Shown in pieces: positions 11,048 to 21,855 of a stretch of 64,000 nucleotides of DNA. This DNA comes from Zoroaster sp. YZ-2022 (lineage: Eukaryota; Echinodermata; Asteroidea; Forcipulatida; Zoroasteridae), in NCBI GenBank assembly GCA_029582265.1, contig CM055828.1:8079902-8143901 (forward strand). Reading direction: 5' to 3'. The translations under genes were made by a program, and so were the position numbers. The notes beneath the pieces were generated by a model. That model did no database searches. It was not told where the DNA came from and saw only the letters and a list, made by a program, of their open reading frames with translations. Within the stretch, counting starts at the first letter, position 1. Every line of letters begins with the position of its first letter.

Positions 11048-11898
11048 TTGGAGACATGGAGCCTTTTGATATGACCTCATCCTTGGCAGAACAATCAATG
11101 AAAAGGGCAAACTCACCGTGAACACATTTACGTACTATTCAGCACATAAGGAATGCGCTCTTGCAGACCTCATCCTCGGCAGAACAATCAATGAAAAGGG
11201 CATACTCACAGTGAACACATTTACGTACTATTCAGCACATAAGGAATGCGCTCTTGGAGACCTCATCCTCGGCAGAACAATCAATGAAAAGGGCAAACTC
11301 ACAGTGAACACATTTACGTACTATTCAGCACATAAGGAATGCGCTCTTGCAGACCTCATCCTCGGCAGAACAATCAATGAAAAGGGCATACTCACAGTGA
11401 ACACATTTACGTACTATTCAGCACATAAGGAATGCGCTCTTGGAGACCTCATCCTCGGCAGAACAATCAATGAAAAGGGCAAACTCACAGTGAACACATT
11501 TACGTACTATTCAGCACATAAGGAATGCGCTCTTGCAGACCTCATCCTCGGCAGAACAATCAATGAAAAGGGCATACTCACAGTGAACACATTTACGTAC
11601 TATTCAGCACATAAGGAATGCGCTCTTGGAGACCTCATCCTCGGCAGAACAATCAATGAAAAGGGCAAACTCACAGTGAACACATTTACGTACTATTCAG
11701 CACATAAGGAATGCGCTCTTGGAGACCTCATCCTCGGCAGAACAATCAATGAAAAGGGCAAACTCACAGTGAACACATTTACGTACTATTCAGCACATAA
11801 GGAATGCGCTCTTGGAGACCTCATCCTCGGCAGAACAATCAATGAAAAGGGCATACTCACAGTGAACACATTTACGTACTATTCAGCACATAAGGAAT
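11048..11898 (+). repeat. 93-bp minisatellite, open in one frame
   Basis: Units begin at 11121 and recur exactly every 93 bp to 11865 (eight full units, a partial last one, and a partial, altered first one from 11048). Two unit types differ at two positions and alternate as a 186-bp dimer for the first six units, a small higher-order repeat. Because 93 is 31 codons and the unit lacks stops, the frame 11118-11948 is open for 276 codons. Each unit would read NTFTYYSAHKECAL and so on. No family is recognised, no start context or splice signal is evident, and the near-identity of units is enough to explain the frame. A coding role is possible but unsupported. Confidence 0.9.
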
Positions 11899-11948
11899 GT
11901 GCTGACACATGTGTTTCCATATGTACATGTACATCATGCGTACCTTAG

Positions 11949-12244
11949 TTTTGACGCGTGATGTTGATGCGTGATGGCACATGATGCTTTTATTTTAAGC
12001 CATTTGTTTGAAGTACTATTTTATAAATTATGAAATTTGTAGATAAATTTGTTAGCAGTACTCGGTGTATAATACAGTATGTATTTTTTTAAACAGGGCT
12101 TGACAATTGAATAATTGAATAATTTTAGTGCATTAATTTAACTCATTATTTTATGGTAGTTATTCTGCCTCATTGGGCCTTTAAAATTAAATCATAATAA
12201 TTATATCAGGGGATATGAACATTATTTTCATATAAATATGATAT
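11949..12244. other. No recognisable feature
   Basis: A/T-rich DNA, nothing recognised. Confidence 0.5.
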
Positions 12245-12970
12245 CGGTGCTATGGCTGAATGGTCATATGTGTATAGTGCATTTGGACTTGTTTTCTGAT
12301 GGCTGAGTCGAGACACTTGAGCAAGACACTAAACTGTACTGTAATTGCTTCTGTTCTAGTGCTATACATCCACGAGAACTTTGGAACTGTGTACCCAGCC
12401 GCTGTAATGGTCCCATTCCCGGGTACCTGTAAAAAATGAGGGACCAAACCGGATTTTCCTCTGGGCCACTGTGCTCAATAATTCCTCACGCGATGCATAG
12501 GTCTAATGCAGCGCAAGACATCATTCTCAATAATTCCTCATGCGATGCATAGGTCTAATACAGTGCAAGACATCATTACCATTGTGTTCCTTATAAAAAT
12601 AATAATAATACATGTAACACAAAAAGAAACAGAAAAAAACAGAATTTAGAATTTATTATTGTAATGATTTAAAACAGAGTACCTGAAATCTTGATTATTA
12701 ACATGGTTTCGGGTACTTGAACCAGAAAAAAGGAACTGGGTATTGAACTCAATGGTAGGGTCGGGTCGGGTACCCAGGTACCCAGGTACCCAGGTACCAT
12801 TACAGGTTATTCTCTTCACCCAGGAGTATATAAATGGTGACCTTTGAGGGTTAGAGATGGTTATTATGTTTGATTAGCCCTGTAGCGCCAAAAGAGATAC
12901 ATGTTACACACATTATGAACTGTATACTACCCAGGGAGATGCGAAATATTACGGGGATGATATCAGTCTT
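12245..12970 (+). mobile_element. Old SINE A copy split by inserted sequence
   Basis: The left piece (about 12250-12440) keeps GTGCTATGGCTGAATGGTC, TTTTCTGATGGCTGAGTCG and TGAGCAAGACACTAAAC. The B-box region is deleted. The right piece (about 12810-12970) keeps TTCACCCAGGAGTATA, GTTTGATTAGCCCTGTAGCGCC and CCCAGGGAGATG. Between them lie about 370 bp with a 62-bp tandem duplication (12474-12535 and 12536-12592) and a GTACCCAG run (about 12762-12798). It is much more diverged than the other copies. Confidence 0.65.
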
Positions 12971-13312
12971 GTGACCGGGGGAAATAATGAGTTTCCATCC
13001 CTCCCATCCGGCGCCACCCCCCCACCCCCCTTTGCCACATCCAGCTAAGCAGGCATTCATTATTCATTCTGATAGGCACAGCTGATATGTAACAGAATAG
13101 TAAACATTTGCAGTATTTCACGCAAACCTATTACACACTGTGGTCCACACGCAGCTGATTCAACAGTCACCCATTAAAGATGTATCGTCCATATTTAACG
13201 AGCCAATATTTGGGGGGGGAAAAAATCATCAAAAGATTGATTATGTACTGTGAGAAATGAAATAAATACTTTGAAATGAGATATTTCACAAAATAATTGT
13301 CAGAATATTGGT
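12971..13312. other. No recognisable feature
   Basis: C-rich patches at about 13010-13032 and a G-run near 13211. No gene is seen. Confidence 0.5.
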
Positions 13313-13575
13313 TTAACCAGTTCGCACTGGGAATAAAAAAGTTTTTCCGAACCCCTGTGGCGGGTTTATTTTTACCGCACAAACACGAACAATGGTGCTC
13401 ACCAGAGCGTGACCGGGGAGACCGCGTCTTCCACCGTATGCTTATGGCTCGTTGCCACGTCGACCGGGAATCTATACAAAATTCCAGAGAATCCTGTGGC
13501 GTGTTTAGACGCTCTCCGATCCGCTGTCCCAAAAAAATGTGCGTGTATACACGGCCTCCGACGCGAACTGGTTAA
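13313..13575 (+). mobile_element. TTAA-type MITE L, copy 1
   Basis: A 263-bp element bounded by TTAA on both sides. The ends read TTAACCAGTTCGCACTGGG and CGACGCGAACTGGTTAA. The interior is clearly more GC-rich than its surroundings (ACGCTCTCCGATCCGCTG, GGCTCGTTGCCACGTCGACC). A copy in opposite orientation is at 48721-48980. No coding capacity, although two opposing open frames cross it. Confidence 0.88.
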
Positions 13576-14291
13576 CAGTAAATAAGTGCATTTATTACTG
13601 GACCCACCTTAATTTCAATCCAGCACATATTTACTTTGAGATGATTCTTTTAACGAATATTTTGAGAAATGTGACTGAATTTTGAATGAATGAATGAATT
13701 TCCTTTCCTTTCCTTTCCTTAAATAAAATAGCAATGACCCAGTGAAAACTAAATCAAAAGATTCTGGCGATACATCTTTAAACAGTTCAAACGATGAACG
13801 TGGGGAGAAAAATGCGGCCAAATATTTAACACGGGATTTAAACGCAGCCGGCACGAAGAAATTGCCAGAGAAACAGATACATTAATGACAATATGGGTGA
13901 CCTACTTCACTAGTTAGGGCATGGACCATGCACTACACAAGCATCCGTGGTCAGGGCATTTTGGATACATTTCAAAGATGAGAATTGGTAATTCAAAACC
14001 AAACGGTAGAATTTCAACCTCAAAAGTTTGTGAAAACAGTCTCCCTTAGAAATGATTTCATCTGTAGTGCTGTCTTTATGAAGGAGCTGGCTTTTACAAG
14101 TGACAGAATTGAAACTTAAGAATTTGAATACAAAGAACTTGAGGAATTTTTACTATTTTCTGGTTAAAGACACAATTAAATTAGCTGAAACTATCACTTG
14201 GTTGTATTAACAATTATATCTTGATTCAATGAGAGTTGGCATATTTGTAGAAGCATTTTTTTCCCCAATATTCCCATTTCTGTACATTTCC
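13576..14291. other. No gene; TTTCC microsatellite
   Basis: A short GAAT/TTTCC simple repeat is at about 13686-13720. The remainder is featureless. Confidence 0.5.
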
Positions 14292-14512
14292 TTAAAGGGA
14301 CAGTATCATCTCGATCAAAGCAGACTTTCAACAGGGCATGGAATCAGCGTCATAGTTTAAGATGAACACAGTGACTGAAAGTTACTGGCTCATGTATGCA
14401 GCAACGGTAATATGACCTTATCATGTGGGGTATTATTTTCAGTCACCGAGTTAATCTAAAACTAGCACTCCGATTCCATGCCCTGTTGATCGTGACGATA
14501 TTGTCCCTTTAA
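14292..14512 (+). mobile_element. TTAA-type MITE T, copy 2
   Basis: 221 bp bounded by TTAA. The left is TTAAAGGGACAGTATCATCT and the right ends GATATTGTCCCTTTAA. It is collinear with 7932-8153 (shared AACACAGTGA, TTACTGGCTCAT, TTATCATGTGGG). The ends are better preserved than in copy 1. Confidence 0.9.
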
Positions 14513-14579
14513 AGTAATAACTGTGCTTGTCCAGGACTTATTTCCTATGATTTTAGCCCTTCCCAGACATGGCTTAGCA

Positions 14580-14778
14580 CTCAGAGCTTTTGAGAGTCTG
14601 GGATGGGGGGGGGGGGGAACAATCAACAGGCAACTCAGCCGGTACTTAAACTCAGAGCTTTTGAGAGTCTGGGATGGGGAACAATCAACAGGCAACTCAG
14701 CCGGTACTTAAACCCGTGACCTCCTGCTTATATAGTGCAATAGTGCAGACCTCTCAACCACCAAGCTTGCCTGATCAC
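14580..14778 (-). mobile_element. tRNA-derived SINE, family B, with duplicated body
   Basis: On the minus strand the head reads GCTTGGTGGTTGAGAGGTCT (A-box region) then AGCAGGAGGTCACGGGTTTA (degenerate B box). The body, with GGCTGAGTTGCCTGTTGATT, is tandemly duplicated (about 14581-14650 and 14651-14711), and one copy contains a G-run. It is related to 47115-47245 and 35455-35640. Confidence 0.65.
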
Positions 14779-14907
14779 AACAGGATAACTACATCTTTAT
14801 ATCAATTGTTCATCAGTATCCCCAGAACAAGAATGCCTTCAATTAATTCAATTTCTCTTGTTGCTGCAATTGTTTTTTTTTTTAAATGCTTGTACCAGCC
14901 ATGCCAT

Positions 14908-15418
14908 GCCTTAAAGAGAGGCTCTAAGGTCATATTCAAGTTTTGTGATGCACTCATTTTCCAGTAGATCAAAAAAATATCACAAGTGTCTTACCTCACA
15001 TTAAAATGGTGTAAAATGCCATTGTATTTGATACCCTTCCAGTGCGAAATTTGTCAACATCCAAAAACATCCAGTGACATCACATTTCAAATATATGGTT
15101 CTGTACATTTTTGTACAGGGGAATTTTTTAGTTCATTCCTGAATCTCTATGATATTCAATCAAAACGGCGTTGAATTTGACTTTCTGATGAACGAAAAAT
15201 TCCAGTGTGGATTGTATACAGACCCATTTATTGTTGACATCCAATGACGTCATCCTTCAAATTTCGCACTGAAAGAGTATCAAATAAAATGACATTTTAC
15301 ACCATTTTAACGTGAGGTTAGAGACTTTGTGATATTTGTCCACTTTCATAAGGACTCTATCTATTGGAAAATGAGTGCAGCACACAATTGAATTTGCCCT
15401 TAGAGCCACTCTTTTAAG
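14908..15418. mobile_element. Foldback element G
   Basis: A 511-bp segment with long imperfect inverted arms. About 14908-15060 pairs with about 15245-15418: TTAAAGAGAGGCTCTAAGG against CCTTAGAGCCACTCTTTTAA at the outer ends, and CACATTAAAATGGTGTAAAA against TTTTACACCATTTTAACGTG further in. The centre also shows a CCAATGACGTCATC motif. Only one copy is seen and there is no coding capacity. Confidence 0.8.
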
Positions 15419-16429
15419 CACTAGGATGGTCAAAATAGAAAACTTTCAGATAAGGAAAATGACTAGACATGACAAAACCAGTCAGCTAGACACAAGATTA
15501 CCTACCCCCCTTAGGGCAAAGTTGTTCTCTGAAGTCAAAACCAAGCAGTTGACTGTGTTTGGTTGACAATTGTTTTGACAGTAGGAGGGGTTATTACTCT
15601 TCTATGAAGGAATGACTGGACACATTTTCCATCTGCGAACTAATAGAATTAATGGCATAATATCATTATTGGATATTATGTACACATATCACCCGTTTTT
15701 TAATAAACGATGGAGCCATAAAATGATTGTGGTTGTAACAATTGACAGCTGTCAATCCCCAGCCATCATGTGACTTGACCACTCTAGTTCCAACAAGATA
15801 AAAACCCATTTTTTGTGGCTTACATTAGTATGCAGTTCACATGCATTTTGAGGGAATTCTTTTCCCAAAGGATCATGGAATCACTGTTGATAGATATGTA
15901 GGAGAGTGTAACTGTTGAAAACATCTGTTTATATATATCCAGTTTCAGTGATATTCACTTAATTCAGAGATTAATTTCTTCAGTTTTTGAAATCATCACC
16001 AACTTTATACCGAATTAGGCTTAAGTGATGTTTAGACTTTAGAATGTAAACTATTTTAAGGAAAGTGTCAGGGTCTCTAAAGCAAAAAGTGCAAGAATTT
16101 TATGGAACAATATAGATCTCCTGAGAATCTTGAATCCAAAAAAGTCCAAGTGATTACCAGCAAACCTGATACCTTACATGTGGAACTCGGCAGAGAATGG
16201 CCCAATTTTATCAATGCAATGAGCGTGTGGTTTGATAAGCTCCTATTTTCTAATTTCCCAGTGGTATATGGCTTGAAATGCATCCTGAGGATTATGAGGA
16301 CCGTACTTCATGAGGTCCCCACGAAAACCACTGACAGTTGTAACCATGTATACATGGATCTTGCGTTAAAATAAAATGTTTTTAAATGTTGTGCGTAGAT
16401 CTGTTATAAAAATAGATAGAATTCCCTTT
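15419..16429. other. No recognisable feature
   Basis: No coding signature is seen. A 90-codon open frame at 16102-16374 has no recognisable motif. Confidence 0.45.
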
Positions 16430-16750
16430 TGGTAAACTGTCTGTAAATGCATCCATGCTTTATAGGAATCAAGATATATTTCTAAAAAATAAACAGTTTT
16501 AATTATTTCATTGTGTCATTATTCAGAAAATAATGAAGATGCCTTCAAGATGTTTTCATTCATTCTTACATAGAATTTTTGTCTTTGAAATTATTTCCCT
16601 AACTTTACATAAACCATAGCACCTGAGACAGAAATATTTCAAGGGATGTTTGATACCATCATCAACCTTACACCAAGTGAGATTGAGGTAAAACTGTGGT
16701 AATTTATTTATTTTTCATAGTAATTGCAGTAACTGTCCCCAAGGCAAACA
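16430..16750 (+). repeat. Interspersed repeat H
   Basis: Good match over the family's right half: CATAGCACCTGAGACAGAAA, then TATTTCAAGGGATGTTTGAT, then ACCATCATCAACCTTACACC, AAGTGAG. The left half (ATAGGAATCAAGATATAT, AATGAAGATGCCTTCA) is weaker. Non-coding. Confidence 0.75.
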
Positions 16751-16762
16751 CTATGATATGAG

Positions 16763-16990
16763 GTACTCATCCAGTTTCTTCCCACGCAACTGCTTCATTT
16801 TGGAATTACTCACCTGTATCCTGCTTCCCCGCTACCTATAATCTATCCCAGTTCAAACGCAATATCAACAGTTATCTTTCTACTTTGTGAATTCCTTTTT
16901 TTCTTAGCTTCCTTTTTTTTCTCCTCTCTGTTTAATCCTCACCTTGAGTGGCCTTTTTCAGCGACTTGTGATGGGTGACCTTCATAAAAG
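16763..16990 (+). pseudogene. Non-LTR retrotransposon ORF2 3' end (decayed)
   Basis: Translation gives SSSFFPRNCF in one frame, and after a frame change ATYNLSQFKRNINSYLSTL then a stop at about 16887-16889. These are the last residues of the reverse-transcriptase ORF of Jockey/CR1-type LINEs (compare FFPRTALQSNDLPADCFPPTY at 45.6 kb in this window). A 3' UTR follows with GTGGCCTTTTTC and an A-rich end (AAAGAAAATAATAAA). It is 5' truncated and frame-broken, so dead. Confidence 0.75.
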
Positions 16991-17704
16991 AAAATAATAA
17001 ATAACAATTTCCAACAGTGCATAGTGGCCTTACGATGAAATGGAACGATAGAAAATTGTGTTTGTTATAAATGATAGGGTTGTCTCCTGAGGATTTATTT
17101 CTCCAAGAGGATGAATGTGAATTGATCACAGTGCAAAGCTGTCGCGGCATGGGGTTTTGGCCCACTTAAAGGCCCTAGAAGCTTAAGTATTATAGATTCT
17201 CCCTTGTGCAAGCTTGGCTATTATCAGTTATAAGATGTTTTTTTTCCTGCCACAATTTTATAAAAGTAAATTTAGGCTAAATTGTTGATGTTGGGATGGC
17301 ATCATAAGTAGCTTATGTTTTTCGCTATTTTACCAGAAATTTTTTTTTCATCGGAACATTGCTATTTAACTCTTTGATGCACAGATTAATTCTATTAATT
17401 CTATTGTTTTAACGTGTTTTTGGCAGTCGCTAGTGACCGTCGTGTGCGTCAAAGGGTTAACTTGAGGAAAAAGAAACAAATGCTTTGAAATTGATTTTAA
17501 AACAGATTTGTTAAAAATATATTGGTTAGGAGTATGGTTTTTTACATGTATATGCCAAAATAAATTTATTGTGGGTTTCATCAATTAATTTGGACACTTA
17601 AACAAAGATTCTGACAGTCATTTTGTGAAATATGTCATTTCAGTATTTTACTATCTTTCTGAAAGGAGGTTAATCAATCTTCCAATGAAAAGCAAGAGTT
17701 TAGG
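16991..17704. other. No recognisable feature
   Basis: A/T-rich sequence upstream of the KCNQ exon. Nothing coding is seen. Confidence 0.5.
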
Positions 17705-17870
17705 AAATTAATGTAGGATTTGAGGCTTTTCATGGTGGAGATAGATACTTGAGTTCTTTCGGGTGACACCATGTAATGATCTCTTCTTGGAAGAAGTGAT
17801 GGCTCTGAGAAGAGCCGGTTGGTTTGTTCTCAACATTTAGACTAGTGTGCTCTAGCCGCCATTAGGAAAT
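17705..17870 (+). repeat. Repeat related to D family
   Basis: Shares with 21705-21855 the order GGCTTTTCATGGTGG, GTGACACCATGTAATGATCT, GGCTCTGAGAAGAGCCGGTT and GTGCTCTAGCCGCCATTAGG. The layout parallels the D foldback family (CACCATGTG, TTCTGAAAAGAAC, TATGCTCTGATCGTC) but the sequence is distinct. Confidence 0.6.
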
Positions 17871-17967
17871 TGCTGATAACAGCTAATATCATGGGCACCG
17901 TATCTTTAAAATGCAAATGAATTTGTCATTTTCATTGCTTTTTTTTCTGTTTTTGTCTTTCTTGCAG

Positions 17968-18055
17968 ATTTAGCACAGTATTATCCTGTTTAATCTTCAG
18001 TGTCTTGTCAACAATACCAACCTGCAAATTTGCTGAAGGGGTGTTATTTTACATG
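17968..18055 (+). CDS. KCNQ1-like: KCNQ-family potassium channel exon (S1 to S1-S2 linker)
   Basis: This 88-nt internal exon encodes most of transmembrane segment S1 and the following extracellular linker of a Kv7 voltage-gated K+ channel, a tetrameric plasma-membrane channel. A pyrimidine-rich tract ends in TTTCTTGCAG at 17967 and a GTAAGG donor starts at 18056. The first base completes a codon split by the upstream intron. The rest reads FSTVLSCLIFSVLSTI then PTCKFAEGVLFYM and ends on a codon boundary. CLIFSVLSTI is the S1 core of vertebrate KCNQ1 as I know it. Human KCNQ exon 2 is 91 nt with the same phases, so this exon is one codon shorter, in the variable linker. It reads directly into the exon at 24816. 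The other frames hold stops. The upstream exon is not found in the window. Confidence 0.93.
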
Positions 18056-18414
18056 GTAAGGACGATATTCATAAATGCCCAAGGACAGCTTAAACAATCT
18101 GATTGGGCAAAACATGATCGCGTGGGTGTGTATTAACGGATGTTAAAGACATGGCTTATCACTATTCTACCTGGTCAGTATAGATTGATGTTTGTCTGTT
18201 TTGTCTGCCTCTGTTTACCTTTTTGGGTTTGTTTATGTTGCAAACTGAGGACTTACAACAACAGGGAACAATGGGTCCTCAGTTGGCGGTTATTGTTTGA
18301 AAATGTCCTCGGTTGAAACACGTGTACAAATCAAATGGGAGATGCCTACAAAAGTACCTGACAGGCTACGACAGGCTACAACAGCCAAGTGAACAAAAGA
18401 GGGGAACAGTAGGC

Positions 18415-18804
18415 TAGGGCTGTGCGTTTTCGGATATTTTTGGAACCGGATACCCGAAATCAGGAAACTTCGGATACCCGGATACCCATTTTCATTTTTG
18501 TTGAAAACATGCCTCCGGTGGTGTACAAATACATGTACTGTAAATGGTAACAAATTGACTTTTATAATACAGAGGATACCATACTATCGATCTTTTCTTT
18601 ATTGGAGTGCATATCTCTTGAATTTAAAGATAATTGTCTGTAACAGTGTAAACATAACATTGTTCAAGAGTCACAGATTTCTGTTCGCACCGCTCAAATG
18701 TTAAGTCCGAATTTTAAAAAGTCATTTACGGGTAATTGGAACCGAAAAATGGAACCGGGTAATGACCAGTTTGGTCGGGTATCCGGATATCTGGCACAGC
18801 CCTA
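18415..18804. mobile_element. hAT-like non-autonomous transposon with 8-bp target duplication
   Basis: A 390-bp element with ends TAGGGCTGTGC and GCACAGCCCTA, flanked by CAGTAGGC (18407-18414) and CAGTAGGT (18805-18812), a 7-of-8 direct repeat as expected for hAT insertion. Subterminal GGATACCCG/CGGGTATCC motifs repeat at both ends. There is no transposase. A longer diverged copy is at 32160-32729. It lies in the KCNQ intron. Confidence 0.88.
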
Positions 18805-18812
18805 CAGTAGGT

Positions 18813-20082
18813 TCCAGGTTCGCTGTTTACACCATAAACCAATGCATAGTTGTTTATGTGTTTTTGCAGGGTTGTCTTATTTTGTTACAAGCTGGGCTGT
18901 CTGTATTCTAGCCTGTACTTTGAGTGGCATTTTAAGAACCTTGTGTTATGGCAACCTTTCATTAAAAAAGATAAGTAAATTAAAAAAAATAAAAAATAAA
19001 CAAATTCCAAATAAATCCTGGGGAGTTGGGGGGGGGGGGGGGGTTATTGGTGGTATCCCCCAATATGTTCCCATTCGTTAAATAATTACATGTATGCTAT
19101 ATTTATGCCTCAATTCTGGACACCTACTGGGGCCCCTAAGCAGGCCCCGGATCCCATGATTGGCTGATTTAACCCCTCCCCCTCCCCAATGTACACAGTG
19201 GATTTCTGCCATTGTTGTTTTCCTATGTCCCTGTTCATTTGTTTGTTTATTTTTGTTTGTCTTGGCTGTTTCTCGGTATTTTGGGTTTTGGTACGTCTGC
19301 AGGCCAGCTGTCCATCTGCATGTCTGTCGGTCTTTCTGTTTCTGACTCTACACCTCCCCTCTCCCTTCCTCTTCCTTCTTGCTCCAATTATCTAACGGGG
19401 ATTGCGATGGAGAATTATTATAAGACGGATCAAGAATGATGCCAGATCAGTCTTCCGGCTGCATGTGCAAACCCCATTTCCCAAGGTGTGGCGGATGTAA
19501 GCCAGCCTTTAATGGTTGGCTGGATAGGCCACCGTGTCTGTGCTCATTAGACACGCCATCAACATCTCCCCGTGCTTTCTTGTCTGGACTTTTAGGTTCT
19601 TTCCCCGTCAACCCCCTTGTCTCCATCCATTAAAATTAATTAAAAGACAACATTCAATGGTGAATGTGCAGTAAATCTTGTGCTGTCTTTGACTTCAGTG
19701 GAGTGTGCCTGATTCCATAGTGCATGTCTCATCTGTCATGCTCCAAACCCACTGAAACCTTTCAGAATCTTGGCAAAATCTACTAGGGACATGGAATCGC
19801 TACAAATGTTGAGCATTTATATGCAGAACATTACCGATGTGGATGTAGAGTGCTGAAAGGGGGATATGGCAATAAGGGGAGACACACTTGTTATCCAGAG
19901 GTCATAGCTTCAACTCCGCTCAAGTCAATTTCTTTTTTTCCCCCAACAACAAAAATAACAATGAATACAAATCATTCTTGACATGATTTAATTTTAATAA
20001 GGGAATAATAGTTTTTCCCGCAGTCTGATAGGTCGCTAACCTGCAGTAAAGACCAAGCATCAAGCTTTTATTCCCATTCATT
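18813..20082. other. Intronic, no recognisable feature
   Basis: A G-run at about 19027-19042 and a C/T-rich stretch at about 19170-19390, where several open frames overlap without coding character. No repeats recognised. Confidence 0.5.
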
Positions 20083-20505
20083 AGGCCTGGGATTTCTCAG
20101 GATTTTTCCTGATTTCAGGATTTTTTTAAAAATCTCCCTGAAAAGAAAGAAAGAAGAAGCCTGTATTGTGTCCAATCCTGTAGTTTCTTGTTCGTGGGGA
20201 TGTGGAGGATTTTTCCTGATTTCAGGATTTTTTTTATTTTTATTTATTTATTATTTTTTTATATACAAAACTCCCTTTACCTCAAAATTTTCTTGAAAGA
20301 AACAAAGTAGCCACCAAGGAAAGAAAGAAGTAGCCAGTATTGCGACCAAACCTCTAGTTTCTTGTTTGTGGGGATGTGGAGAGTCTGTAAATCCTCCAAA
20401 ATTAAAACATCCAGGAGGTTCAGGGGGCTTTGTCGTCTAGACCAAAGGGAGACCCATGCCTGCTACCCATTTTTCAGGATTTTTTACTTTTGTCAAATCA
20501 CACCC
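20083..20505 (+). repeat. Interspersed repeat B, copy 2, partly duplicated
   Basis: Matches copies 1 and 3 but its left part is present twice: GGATTTTTCCTGATTTCAGG occurs near 20099 and again near 20208, each followed by a segment of the repeat. The right edge is CAAATCACACCC. Confidence 0.75.
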
Positions 20506-21230
20506 ATGCTTCATAAATGCCCGTATCGATTTCGTTTTCAAAATGTAAAAAAAAAAAGACAAAATTTTTATTGAATAAAGCCAAATAGAAATTGTAAAGT
20601 CACGTTTTGGGTTCACACCAAACACTTTTAAAGAGCATACATGTAAGCCAGCGTGATGCAAAACCATCCTCGTCACTCTGATTGGTTCAAATACGTGTCG
20701 CGTGTTGCACGTCGGCTAAAAAGAACAGCTGACGAACAGCTGGCACATACGTGCTGCTCAGATTTTGATAAGCCATGTCTTTACCATCCATTAATACACC
20801 CCACATGATTACGTTTTGTCCAATCAGATTGTCGAAACTGTCTTGGGCATTTATGATTTTTTTTGTTTAATAGCAGATCAAAAAAGTTGGATGGAGATGG
20901 AATTTTGTGTTTATATTTAACCAAATGCATTTTCAGTATTTTCTTGTTCCATGAAATATTAAAGACCAAATAAAAATACCATGTTATACATGAAAATTCA
21001 CTTAAAAAAATGAGGGAAAATTTCCAGGCATGGCAATAAAAACGGTTTCATCAAAGTAATGAACGTTTCATCAAAGTAATGAACGTTTCATCACAATAAA
21101 TGCAGAAACATATGAGAAAAGGACACAAAACTCTTTACATGTTTTTATTTTTTTAATCTACAATGTATGTTTTGCAAAAAGTAGCAGGATGGCATTTTTG
21201 TAAATCCGTCAAAAGAATTCCTGTGTTCTC
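20506..21230. other. Intronic, minor tandem repeat only
   Basis: GTTTCATCAAAGTAATGAAC occurs twice and a third partial time at about 21044-21100. Near 20931 a short stretch resembles repeat H in reverse. No gene is seen apart from the host intron. Confidence 0.5.
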
Positions 21231-21603
21231 TAATAATAATAATAATAATAATAATGTAGACTTATATAGCGCACGTATCCACCAAACTGGTGCTCAAGGC
21301 ACATTACGGTATTACCCCTGCTCATCAGGCTCATAAATCATTCGTGAAACCATCTCAGCTCCCTGGGGAGTATATAGCTCAATTGCTGCCATTTCGGCGC
21401 ATATAGGGCTAATCAAACACAACAACCAACTCTGCCCTCACAGGTACCCATTTACTCCTGGGTGGAGAGAAGCAATTATGGTAAAGTGTCTTGCTCAAGG
21501 ACACAAGCACCATGGTCGCGGTTGGGATTCGAACCCACATTTTGACAACTCAGCCATCAGAACACAAATCCGATGCACCAAACCGCTCGACCATGGCACT
21601 CCA
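21231..21603 (-). mobile_element. tRNA-derived SINE, family A, copy 4 (full length)
   Basis: Complete reverse-oriented copy: AAT repeat at the left, body, and tRNA-like head ending GGAGTGCCATGGTCGAGCGG on the minus strand. Both promoter boxes are intact (B box GTTCGAATCCC near 21530). It is intronic to KCNQ and antisense to it. Confidence 0.95.
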
Positions 21604-21704
21604 TAAAGAAGAAAGCAATTTCTCAGGAGGATTGATACATGTTCCACTTAAAAACATGTTTGTGCCATTCTATTTAGGGGGAAAGAAGGATGTGTTGATA
21701 TAGG

Positions 21705-21855
21705 ATTTAAGGCTTTGCATGGTGGGAAATGGTAATTAGGAAAGTTTTCGGAAGCACCATGTAACAAATCTCTAAAGTAGAGGTGTTGGCTCTGAGAAGA
21801 GCCGGTTTTGTTCTCAATGTTTCGGCAAGTATGCTCTGGCCGTCGTCAGGAGAAA
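21705..21855 (+). repeat. Repeat related to D family, second copy
   Basis: Collinear with 17705-17870: GGCTTTGCATGGTGGG, AGCACCATGTAACAAATCTC, GGCTCTGAGAAGAGCCGG and TATGCTCTGGCCGTCGTCAG. Confidence 0.6.

Noticed and set aside
13021..13045. TTTGCCACATCCAGC, resembling FATSA of the KCNQ S3-S4 exon
   Set aside because: It lies upstream of the S1 exon, runs into a stop at once and has no splice sites.
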